NCBI GenBank assembly: GCA_964613075.1
Contig: CAZTFV010000058.1
Span: forward strand, 1 to 6,778
Direction: 5' to 3'
Source of the DNA: CAYWEP01 sp964613075
GTDB taxonomy: Bacteria > Patescibacteriota > Microgenomatia > Levybacterales > UBA12049
Length of the DNA stretch: 6,778 nt
Shown one piece after another: positions 1 to 4,654 of this stretch. Numbering within the stretch: position 1 is the first letter of the stretch; each line of letters opens with the position of its first letter. Both the position numbers and the translations under genes were made by a program. Under the pieces are notes generated by a model, which made no database searches, was not told the origin of the DNA, and saw only the letters and a program-made list of their open reading frames with translations.

Positions 1-209
1 CTGTTTATAAGGTGAGCTTTTTCTGGAAGGTTTTTTCCCCTTTTTAAGGCTGTGATCGCTTCCAAAATAGCTGTGTTAGGGAAAACAACCTGATATCCTT
101 TGGTCAATAACCACTCACTTACTTTTTGAGCTTTATTATGATTCGCATCTTTCTCATCAGCCAAAGCAACCAAAGAATCTGCATCACCAACAGCTATTTT
201 ATTATTCAT
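1..209 (-). CDS. PIN-domain toxin of a VapBC-type system (N-terminal part, cut by window edge)
   Basis: This minus-strand gene starts at the ATG at 209 and runs off the left edge of the window; 69 codons are visible. The N-terminus has a hydrophobic strand followed by an acidic PIN-type motif (GDADSLVAL, residues 8-16; D9 and D11 are candidate metal ligands), and E50 in the segment NTAILEAITAL fits the second conserved acidic residue of PIN nucleases. PIN toxins of VapC type are Mg2+-dependent ribonucleases that cut tRNA, rRNA or mRNA and are held inactive by the cognate antitoxin. The start overlaps the end of the antitoxin gene by 8 nt (ATGAATAA), the usual translationally coupled antitoxin-first order. 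The C-terminal acidic residues lie outside the window, so an intact active site cannot be confirmed. Confidence 0.8.
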   Translation of the reverse strand, partial: MNNKIAVGDADSLVALADEKDANHNKAQKVSEWLLTKGYQVVFPNTAILEAITALKRGKNLPEKAHLIN

Positions 210-468
210 CTTTCTTTTTTCCTCCCCAGGCATAGTAATCCAAATTTTTGGATACATCTGTCGGTTCTTTGGGATCAAAGGGTAATCCTTTAGCCATCTT
301 AGCTAAATCAACCAAAGCTTTTGCAGAACTGGATTTCGGATAAATAACTTTTAAACCTGCATCTATAGCTTCCCGAATCAATTCGGACTCGACCTTATTT
401 TTAGCTTTTGCTACCAGATCAATTCTTTGTTTCGTTTCATCAGAGATATGGACACTTATTCTTTGCAT
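202..468 (-). CDS. Ribbon-helix-helix antitoxin (VapB/CopG-like)
   Basis: An 88-residue protein. Residues 3-40 form a ribbon-helix-helix domain: a short strand (RISVHIS), helix A (DETKQRIDLVAKAKN) and helix B (VESELIREAIDAGL). The tail at about 41-88 (SAKALVDLAKMAKGLPFDP ... NLDYYAWGGKKKDE) is the type of C-terminal extension that wraps the PIN toxin. The protein is expected to neutralise the toxin encoded at 1-209 and, as a dimer, to repress its own operon; a perfect palindrome lies in its promoter at 482-498. I chose ATG 468 over the in-frame GTG at 474 because a consensus -10 box occupies 475-480, so transcription should begin at about 468. There is no Shine-Dalgarno sequence, consistent with a leaderless message. 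Which VapB subfamily it belongs to cannot be told by eye. Confidence 0.85.
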   Translation of the reverse strand: MQRISVHISDETKQRIDLVAKAKNKVESELIREAIDAGLKVIYPKSSSAKALVDLAKMAKGLPFDPKEPTDVSKNLDYYAWGGKKKDE

Positions 469-474
469 AAACAC

Positions 475-502
475 ATTATATCATACGTAATACGTATGTC
501 AA
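475..502 (-). promoter_or_regulatory. Consensus promoter of the antitoxin-toxin operon
   Basis: Read on the minus strand, a perfect -35 box TTGACA (502-497) is followed after a 16-nt spacer by a perfect -10 box TATAAT (480-475), preceded by TG in the extended -10 position. The -10 box ends 6 nt before the ATG at 468, so the predicted transcription start falls on the start codon and the mRNA should be leaderless. Confidence 0.8.
482..498. promoter_or_regulatory. Palindromic operator in the toxin-antitoxin promoter spacer
   Basis: CATACGTA, one central A, then TACGTATG: a perfect inverted repeat with 8-bp arms. It fills the spacer between the -35 and -10 boxes and overlaps the end of the -35 box by 2 bp. 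RHH antitoxins bind short symmetric sites as paired dimers, so this is the expected autorepression operator. The symmetry is seen directly; its use as an operator is inferred. Confidence 0.7.
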
Positions 503-609
503 GTAGCAAATTCGCGATAATGCAATTCGAGTTCTTTCTGAGACGTTTGTTGTTTTTGTTTTTTGTTGAGTAAAACAATAGAATATTCGTAATTCTTCAA
601 TAAGTATCT

Positions 610-682
610 GCCAGGCACCATTCGGAGCCTGGCTATGCCAGGAAACGAATGCGACTGAGGCAGGTATCGCATGTGGTACCTG
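610..682. repeat. Composite palindromic repeat of two hairpins
   Basis: Hairpin one pairs GCCAGGC (610-616) with GCCTGGC (627-633) across a 10-nt loop. Hairpin two pairs CAGGTA (661-666) with TACCTG (677-682), also across a 10-nt loop. The second arm, reverse-complemented, resembles the first (CAGGYACCA start and CCTGSC end), so the unit looks like two inverted diverged copies. A similar GCCAGGTGCC/GGTACCTGGC palindrome sits at 6734-6757, suggesting a dispersed repeat family. No transposase is present. Confidence 0.5.
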
Positions 683-687
683 TTTTT
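661..687 (+). terminator. Possible weak rho-independent terminator
   Basis: A 6-bp stem (661-666 with 677-682) is followed directly by five T residues (683-687). The stem is short and only moderately GC-rich and no plus-strand gene lies upstream, so it may simply be the right arm of the repeat at 610-682 rather than a working terminator. Confidence 0.25.
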
Positions 688-718
688 CTAGTCTCAAGCT
701 CCTCATAGGCTTGAATTT

Positions 719-727
719 TGTTATACT
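719..727 (+). promoter_or_regulatory. Extended -10 promoter of the DedA-like/MBL pair
   Basis: TG (719-720), one base, then TATACT (722-727) forms an extended -10 element. No good -35 box is seen 16-18 nt upstream, which is usual for extended -10 promoters. The box ends 6 nt before the ATG at 734, again predicting a leaderless transcript. Confidence 0.6.
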
Positions 728-733
728 CTTTGT

Positions 734-1294
734 ATGACCTATTGGAAGCAGTGGAAATACAAGAACCTCACTCTTTTCTTTATTTCAATTCTTTTTGCTA
801 TTTTTCTTTCCCAATTTGAGGGATTTCATGCATTCCTCCTGCATTTGGGTAATTTAGGGTACCTTGGTGCTTTTCTTGCCGGTGCTTTATTTGTTTCTAC
901 ATTTACCGTTGCGACAGGGGCAGTGATTTTATTGGTCCTGGCCGAGAGATTGTCACCGATAGAAATCGGTATTATTGCAGGATTGGGTGCGGTGGTTGGG
1001 GATTTTACTATCTTTCGTTTTATCAAAAATAACCTTACGGAAGAGCTAAAGAATATTTACGACCACATCGATGGCAACCATCATTTCACTAAACTGCTGC
1101 ATTCAAAGTACTTTGGCTGGACATTACCTGTCATTGGCGCAATCATTATCGCCTCCCCTTTTCCCGATGAAATAGGAGTAAGTCTCATGGGGATTTCAAA
1201 AATGAAAACCTATCAATTCTTACTGATCTCTTTTATCCTCAATGCAATCGGCATATTCTTGGTTGTCTCAGCCTCGCTCGTCATCAAGCCATAA
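734..1294 (+). CDS. Polytopic membrane protein resembling the DedA/VTT family
   Basis: A 186-residue hydrophobic protein with about five membrane segments (roughly 12-28, 42-70, 76-96, 127-153, 158-183). The pattern is DedA/VTT-like: a small-residue-rich pair of half-helices (FLAGALFVSTFTVATGAV, 47-64), a glycine-rich helix ending in GLGAVVGDFTIFRF (83-96), a polar cytoplasmic stretch (97-124), and a second helical repeat carrying SPFPDEIGVSLMGISKM (141-157), which resembles the second DedA motif with P-x-P-D-E in place of the usual arginine. VTT proteins act as lipid scramblases or carriers in envelope lipid recycling; that role is only suggested here. It is the first gene of a pair: the MBL gene starts 25 nt downstream with no promoter between them. 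The ATG at 734 is fixed by the -10 box at 722-727. Family assignment is tentative. Confidence 0.65.
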   Translation: MTYWKQWKYKNLTLFFISILFAIFLSQFEGFHAFLLHLGNLGYLGAFLAGALFVSTFTVATGAVILLVLAERLSPIEIGIIAGLGAVVGDFTIFRFIKNNLTEELKNIYDHIDGNHHFTKLLHSKYFGWTLPVIGAIIIASPFPDEIGVSLMGISKMKTYQFLLISFILNAIGIFLVVSASLVIKP

Positions 1295-1319
1295 ATGAGA
1301 AAACATTGCAAAATAAAGA

Positions 1320-2108
1320 ATGAAGCAGTATGATTGCTCTGCAGTGAAAATTATTTTCTTAGGAACCAATGGCTGGTATACCAATGAAAACGGCAACACT
1401 CCCTGCGTCCTTATAGACAGTAAAGACCACTATGTAGTCTTTGATGCCGGGAACGGGATTTACAAGCTTGACAAATATATTACGCAGGACAAACCAGTAT
1501 CTCTTTTTATCAGCCATTTCCACCTTGACCATGTCGCAGGATTCCATACGCTACCGAAATTTTCATTCCCACAAGGTATCAATATCTATATGGCAATGGG
1601 CAGAAAAAAGGATTTTGAGACACTTGTCAGTCCACCATATACTATCGGTTACAAACCAAGTCCGCAAAATATCAAAAATCTCAAAACACAAGTGCGGCTC
1701 CATGAATTATCAGAAGGATCACACGCACTTCCCTTTAAAGCCGCAATTATCGAGCAGTTTCATGCCTACAGAGACCATGGCTATCGGATAACACTTGAAG
1801 GAAAAACAATAGCCTATTCAGGAGACTGCGGACAGACGGAAAAAAGCATAGCTCTTGCTAAAGATGCAGACCTGCTTATCCATGAGTGTTCACTCAGAAA
1901 ACCGAATGCACATGATATTTGGGGGCATACCGATGCAACGCAGGCTGCAAGTATTGCAAGAGATGCGAATGTGAAGAGGCTTATTCTTACTCACTTCAGT
2001 CCGACGGATTATCGGACCATGCAAAGCAGGAAAGAAGCGGAAGAGAAAGCAAAAAAGATATTCAAGAATACAGTTGCCGCAGTCGATGATATGGTAATCA
2101 CTATGTAA
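1320..2108 (+). CDS. RNase Z-like metallo-beta-lactamase fold hydrolase
   Basis: A 262-residue cytoplasmic protein with no signal peptide. It carries the whole metal site of the MBL fold in RNase Z arrangement: IIFLGTNGW first strand (11-19), FDAGNG (41-46), HFHLDH (H66, H68, D70, H71), FHAYRDHGYR with H148 as third-motif ligand, SGDC with D169, GHTDA (H203) and LTHFSP with H225. RNase Z (tRNA 3' endonuclease) and related phosphodiesterases share these motifs. The protein is shorter than typical bacterial RNase Z (about 300 residues), and no clear flexible tRNA-binding arm can be picked out, so a generic phosphodiesterase or arylsulfatase-like hydrolase is equally possible. It lies 25 nt after the DedA-like gene, probably co-transcribed. 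GTG at 1344 (MKIIFLGT) is a plausible alternative start because MBL proteins often begin at that strand; no Shine-Dalgarno decides it. Confidence 0.85.
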   Translation: MKQYDCSAVKIIFLGTNGWYTNENGNTPCVLIDSKDHYVVFDAGNGIYKLDKYITQDKPVSLFISHFHLDHVAGFHTLPKFSFPQGINIYMAMGRKKDFETLVSPPYTIGYKPSPQNIKNLKTQVRLHELSEGSHALPFKAAIIEQFHAYRDHGYRITLEGKTIAYSGDCGQTEKSIALAKDADLLIHECSLRKPNAHDIWGHTDATQAASIARDANVKRLILTHFSPTDYRTMQSRKEAEEKAKKIFKNTVAAVDDMVITM

Positions 2109-2117
2109 CGACTGCGG
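2077..2117. repeat. 9-bp perfect inverted repeat spanning the MBL stop codon
   Basis: CCGCAGTCG (2077-2085) and CGACTGCGG (2109-2117) are perfect inverted copies separated by 23 nt that include the TAA at 2106-2108. A T-run (2144-2149) comes too late for a classical terminator. It could still form a stabilising 3' hairpin between the convergent genes. Confidence 0.35.
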
Positions 2118-2147
2118 ATATATTTCTCAAGAGCTGAATTATCTTTT

Positions 2148-2936
2148 TTACCTGAACTTGAAGAACAGTAGATTTCCCAGAAGGAGTGCAGTGAGGGATG
2201 CATCAAAGAGCGGGAAGCTTACTTTTCCTCCGATAAATACCAGAAGCACTGTGGTCGCGGCGACGAATGTTCCGTAGAGTAGTTGGCTTATTTTGCTATT
2301 TGGGCAGGTCATCGGCTCAACGAGCATTACCAACGCATAGAAAAGCGTTCCCGGATTAAGAATGGCTGCTACCGATGTCGTGAACGATGCCGATTGACCG
2401 AATAATTGCAAGAAAATCACGTAGGCTATCAGGTAGGCTACGACTGTTCTATAGCGGGCAAGTCGGTAACATGAAACATAGGCAGCACATAACACGACGG
2501 CAAAAATAACAATATTTTCCGGACTCAACATATTTCCTCCATACGGTGTTGGCGCCCACCAGGACGGATAGATGCCAAACAGTAACCAGCCAACCGCCAA
2601 TCCTGATGCTGCCGGATTGAAAATATGTCGCCTTGCCGGCCTGAGAAAGTTTTTTATTGCCATGGCGGCAGCTGCAATGACGGCTATTTGATACCAGGTA
2701 GCTTGTGGGTCGATAATAAGTGTTAGGATCAAACCGGTAACGATTGCAGAGTGTGGGAAAATGAATTTTCTTACTTTGACAAACGTGCAGAGCAGGTCAG
2801 AGAGCATTGTAAACCCAAGACATAACAGCAAGAGAGATAGAGCAGCTTGGGGGCCTAGATGCGCCGTTGCTGCAATAAGCAATGCCGTCAAGACAATGAG
2901 CATTTGATTTTTTGGCAGCCTTAAGAATCTTCGCAT
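2148..2936 (-). CDS. Stand-alone NQR2/RnfD-family membrane protein
   Basis: A 262-residue protein with about nine or ten hydrophobic segments. Family landmarks: SAIVTGLILTLIIDP (63-77), RRHIFNPAASGLAVGW (102-117), equivalent to the HIFNPAA signature, and MLVEPMTCPNSK (204-215), equivalent to the M-x-D-P-x-T-x-P signature with Glu in place of Asp. RnfD and NqrB are membrane subunits of ion-pumping NADH or ferredoxin oxidoreductases. Full-length members are longer and carry FMN covalently on the Thr of an SGAT-type motif; I see no such motif here. No other Rnf/Nqr subunit is in the window, so a role in a complete pump is not supported by context. ATG 2936 is supported by TAAAAT 6 nt upstream. 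The gene is divergent from the NlpE-like gene and convergent with the MBL gene. Confidence 0.8.
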   Translation of the reverse strand: MRRFLRLPKNQMLIVLTALLIAATAHLGPQAALSLLLLCLGFTMLSDLLCTFVKVRKFIFPHSAIVTGLILTLIIDPQATWYQIAVIAAAAMAIKNFLRPARRHIFNPAASGLAVGWLLFGIYPSWWAPTPYGGNMLSPENIVIFAVVLCAAYVSCYRLARYRTVVAYLIAYVIFLQLFGQSASFTTSVAAILNPGTLFYALVMLVEPMTCPNSKISQLLYGTFVAATTVLLVFIGGKVSFPLFDASLTALLLGNLLFFKFR

Positions 2937-2942
2937 AGTATT

Positions 2943-2972
2943 ATTTTACGTCTTCGAATTCGAACCGTGCAA
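2943..2972 (-). promoter_or_regulatory. Promoter of the RnfD-like gene
   Basis: Read on the minus strand, TAAAAT (2948-2943) ends 6 nt before the ATG at 2936, and TTGCAC (2972-2967) lies 18 nt further upstream as a weak -35 box. The predicted transcript is leaderless. The spacer contains the palindrome at 2953-2964. Confidence 0.5.
2953..2964. promoter_or_regulatory. 12-bp palindrome, candidate operator
   Basis: TTCGAATTCGAA is a perfect palindrome between the -35 and -10 boxes of the RnfD-like promoter. The same TCGAAT core recurs at 2981-2986, four bases before the -35 box of the divergent NlpE-like gene. A regulator binding both could control the pair; this is inferred from position only. 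Confidence 0.4.
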
Positions 2973-2989
2973 TATCCCAATCGAATGTA

Positions 2990-3018
2990 TTGACAACACG
3001 ACCAGAAAGACGTACAGT
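2990..3018 (+). promoter_or_regulatory. Promoter of the NlpE-like gene
   Basis: A consensus -35 box TTGACA (2990-2995), a 17-nt spacer and a -10 box TACAGT (3013-3018). The -10 box ends 7 nt before ATG 3026, predicting a leaderless mRNA. The in-frame TTG at 2990 is the -35 box itself and therefore not the start codon. Confidence 0.7.
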
Positions 3019-3025
3019 TTGTGTT

Positions 3026-3529
3026 ATGAGTTCGCTGCAAAAAGCCCTTATCGCCGTCTTCACTATTCTCGTCTTGACCGTCGGATATCTCTTTTTCCAC
3101 AAAAATAAAGCCACAGCTCCAACCGAATCACAAGCTATACCCAAAGCAGGTGATAAAACAATAACGCTCATCAACCCAGCTTCGCTTGCAGGAGTCTATG
3201 AAGGCAAACTCCCCTGTGCAGATTGTGAAGGAATTGATATGGTTCTTACACTTAATCCTGATGGCTCGTATGAATCGCAGATGACATATCTTGGCAAAAG
3301 CACTCAACCTTTTATTCAGAAGGGGAAATGGGGCTCATGGGAAAATCACGATGTCAAAAAGACTGATGGGCAAATATTCAAAGGAAAAGGTATCTCGCTT
3401 GATCCTGAAACTGATACAGAACAAATATATTTACTCGTCAACGACAATCAGTTAAAACAACTCGACCGGGATTACAACGAAATCAATTCGCCATTTAACC
3501 AAACATTGATAAAGAAATCCCCTAAGTAA
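3026..3529 (+). CDS. Membrane-anchored NlpE-like (copper homeostasis/adhesion sensor) protein
   Basis: A 167-residue protein. Residues 5-24 are a hydrophobic signal anchor (KALIAVFTILVLTVGYLFF) with no lipobox cysteine, followed by a linker (25-50) and an NlpE N-terminal-type domain: LAGVYEGKLPCADCEGIDMVL (54-74) with the C64-x-x-C67 pair, a DGSY turn (79-82), a GKWGSW strand (100-105), and LDRDYNEINSPFNQTL (146-161), which closely follows the LDREGNPIESQFNYTL ending of the E. coli NlpE domain. In E. coli NlpE is an outer-membrane lipoprotein that activates the Cpx envelope response and is linked to copper and surface sensing. Here the protein should be tethered to the cytoplasmic membrane facing outward. 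ATG 3026 is set by the promoter at 2990-3018. A metal or redox role for the CxxC pair is inferred. Confidence 0.8.
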   Translation: MSSLQKALIAVFTILVLTVGYLFFHKNKATAPTESQAIPKAGDKTITLINPASLAGVYEGKLPCADCEGIDMVLTLNPDGSYESQMTYLGKSTQPFIQKGKWGSWENHDVKKTDGQIFKGKGISLDPETDTEQIYLLVNDNQLKQLDRDYNEINSPFNQTLIKKSPK

Positions 3530-3562
3530 TTCCCTCACCCTACAACCCTACATTTTTGTTCG

Positions 3563-3694
3563 TATTCAGTATTTCCCAGTGGATTGTCATTGCGAGCGCC
3601 TGCCTGCCGGCAGGCAGGTAGCGAAGCAATCTCATGAGATCGCCACGGCTACTTCGTAGCCTCGCGATGACAGTGTGCTGGTAAAAACTGAATA
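3563..3694. mobile_element. 132-bp MITE-like palindromic element
   Basis: The two ends are 34-bp terminal inverted repeats (3563-3596 and 3661-3694) that match at 27 of 34 positions, beginning TATTCAGT and ending TGTCATTGCGAG / TGTCATCGCGAG. The interior is made of nested palindromes: a perfect 20-bp palindrome at 3599-3618 (CCTGCCTGCC and its complement), ATCTCATGAGAT at 3629-3640, and a GGCTAC-TTC-GTAGCC hairpin at 3647-3661. Elements with GTCATTGCGAG ends and GCGAAGCAATCTC cores are widespread non-autonomous repeats. There is no ORF. Lying just after the NlpE-like gene, its hairpins may also stop transcription. Confidence 0.75.
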
Positions 3695-3773
3695 GATACA
3701 CATTTTTTCCTGTCCTCCTTAAGATTTGAGTATTATAGCACAGGCGTTAATAAACCCTGTTTACACCCTATAG

Positions 3774-3803
3774 TTGAGTTTTGTTCACTTTTTTTTATAT
3801 AAT
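3774..3803 (+). promoter_or_regulatory. Promoter of the sigma-like gene
   Basis: TTGAGT (3774-3779), an 18-nt spacer and a perfect TATAAT (3798-3803) ending 6 nt before ATG 3810. The spacer is T-rich. The predicted mRNA is leaderless, and an in-frame TTG start at 3774 is excluded because it is the -35 box. Confidence 0.7.
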
Positions 3804-3809
3804 CCCTTC

Positions 3810-4463
3810 ATGAGAAATCCTGAAGCAAATAAGGGCGTTGGTACCGGTATTTCGAACGTTACTACAGGCATTACCACACCTTTTGATGTCCCGCCAAATG
3901 TACAGGCGGTTCTTTCTGCTTTTCCTGACGCTGAGTTTGCATTCATGCAACGAACAGGGAGAGAACCAGGCTTAGCTGAGCTTGTTAGCGAACTTGTCGC
4001 ATTGCGAGAGCAAAAAAAGAGAACACGGGCAGAAAAGAAGGAAGAATTACCAGAAGACGCGATACGTAGGGCAGGAGAAATATTCCTTAATATGCAATAT
4101 CTTCCAATAGAATACACTGTTTTTACGGGTCACGTTGATCCAGACACACTCGAGCCGATAGAGGAAACAGTAGATATAGCCATTCCAGCAGATGACTCCA
4201 GAGAGTCAGAGTTAGTTTTTGCTGGGTATCTTGCCGGATTACGACAGAGCATCGATTTGTCTCTTGCTTCCTTAACAGATAGAGAACAAGAGGTTATCCG
4301 GTCTTACTATGGTATTGGAAGAGAAAGAGAAACGACAAAAATGATCGCAGAAAGACTACACTATTCCCCTTACACAATTTCACAAATTCACAGATTTGCG
4401 CTGCACAGACTTCGCCATTCTGATCGATCAGATAGATTAGCTGCTTTTATTGATATATCGTAA
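3810..4463 (+). CDS. Sigma-70-like protein with regions 3 and 4 only
   Basis: A 217-residue protein. Residues 41-66 (AEFAFMQRTGREPGLAELVSELVALR) look like sigma-70 region 3, with its typical GREP-x-x-x-EL pattern. Residues 120-131 form an acidic linker where sigma region 3.2 would lie. Residues 137-213 are region 4: LASLTDREQEVIRSYYGIG (152-170) matches region 4.1, and TTKMIAERLHYSPYTISQIHRFALHRLR (175-202) the helix-turn-helix 4.2. Regions 1.2 and 2, which grip the core enzyme and melt the -10 element, are absent, and the N-terminal 40 residues are low-complexity. In the recognition helix the residues equivalent to E. coli R584, E585 and R588 are Pro, Tyr and Ser; the Q589 equivalent is kept. 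It therefore could not act as a full sigma factor; a DNA-binding regulator or a partner of a region-2 protein or RNA polymerase flap is more likely. The start at 3810 follows from the -10 box. Confidence 0.8.
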   Translation: MRNPEANKGVGTGISNVTTGITTPFDVPPNVQAVLSAFPDAEFAFMQRTGREPGLAELVSELVALREQKKRTRAEKKEELPEDAIRRAGEIFLNMQYLPIEYTVFTGHVDPDTLEPIEETVDIAIPADDSRESELVFAGYLAGLRQSIDLSLASLTDREQEVIRSYYGIGRERETTKMIAERLHYSPYTISQIHRFALHRLRHSDRSDRLAAFIDIS

Positions 4464-4478
4464 ATTGCTCTACAAACC

Positions 4479-4507
4479 TTGACCTATAGTCCCCTATTTG
4501 CTACACT
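4479..4507 (+). promoter_or_regulatory. Promoter of the truncated secreted-protein gene
   Basis: TTGACC (4479-4484), a 17-nt spacer and TACACT (4502-4507) with TG at the extended -10 position (4499-4500). The -10 box ends 12 nt before ATG 4520, so the leader is only a few bases long. It lies directly after the sigma-like gene with no terminator hairpin between. Confidence 0.6.
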
Positions 4508-4519
4508 ACTCGTCTTTTT

Positions 4520-4654
4520 ATGAGGAGAAATATACGACGCGTCGTATCCCTCCTCACAACATTTCTCGCATCAATGATCCTCTTCTCTAGCCTTGTTCCT
4601 CAGGCTCGCGCACAAGTATTCACTGACTTTACCCCAAAGCAACCCGAGATTTAG
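4520..4654 (+). pseudogene. Secreted protein truncated by a repeat element
   Basis: A 44-codon reading frame with a textbook signal peptide: basic N-region (MRRNIRR), hydrophobic core (VVSLLTTFLASMILFSSLV) and an AxA-type signal peptidase I site (QARA, residues 28-31, cut before Q32). Only 13 residues of mature protein follow (QVFTDFTPKQPEI) before TAG at 4652-4654. That stop codon lies inside the left terminal repeat of the element at 4651-4770, and no coding continuation is seen on the far side. The most likely reading is a former exported protein cut by insertion and partly deleted; a genuine tiny secreted peptide is less likely but not excluded. Its strong promoter is still intact. The original family is not recognisable. 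Confidence 0.55.

Larger units (their letters stand above)
503..733. other. Non-coding spacer with paired hairpins
   Basis: The spacer between the divergent antitoxin and DedA-like genes has no convincing gene. Its first half is AT-rich. The second half holds two hairpins, described separately (610-633 and 661-682), and then the promoter of the gene at 734. On the plus strand TTGTTT (556-561), 17 nt, TAGAAT (579-584) could be a weak promoter for a short transcript ending in the T-run at 683-687, but no known RNA family is recognised. Confidence 0.4.

Noticed and set aside
476..706. 76-codon minus-strand reading frame
   Set aside because: It runs through the hairpin repeat and the toxin-antitoxin promoter, its product has no protein-like pattern, and it ends inside the -10 region.
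1441..1791. 116-codon plus-strand frame inside the MBL gene
   Set aside because: It is out of frame with the metal-binding motifs of the hydrolase and has no recognisable pattern of its own.
2118..2150. Bidirectional terminator between the MBL and RnfD-like genes
   Set aside because: There is a T-run but no stable stem directly before it; the only inverted repeat is too far upstream.
2990..3025. Longer start (TTG 2990) for the NlpE-like gene
   Set aside because: The TTG is the first half of a consensus -35 box, and the matching -10 box lies between it and ATG 3026, so these codons are not transcribed from this promoter.
3563..3694. CRISPR-like repeats
   Set aside because: The repeated motifs are inverted, not direct, with no regular spacers and no cas genes; a MITE-like palindromic element explains them.
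3774..3809. Longer start (TTG 3774) for the sigma-like gene
   Set aside because: The region contains the -35 box and a perfect TATAAT; the added residues are a phenylalanine-rich translation of the T-rich promoter spacer.
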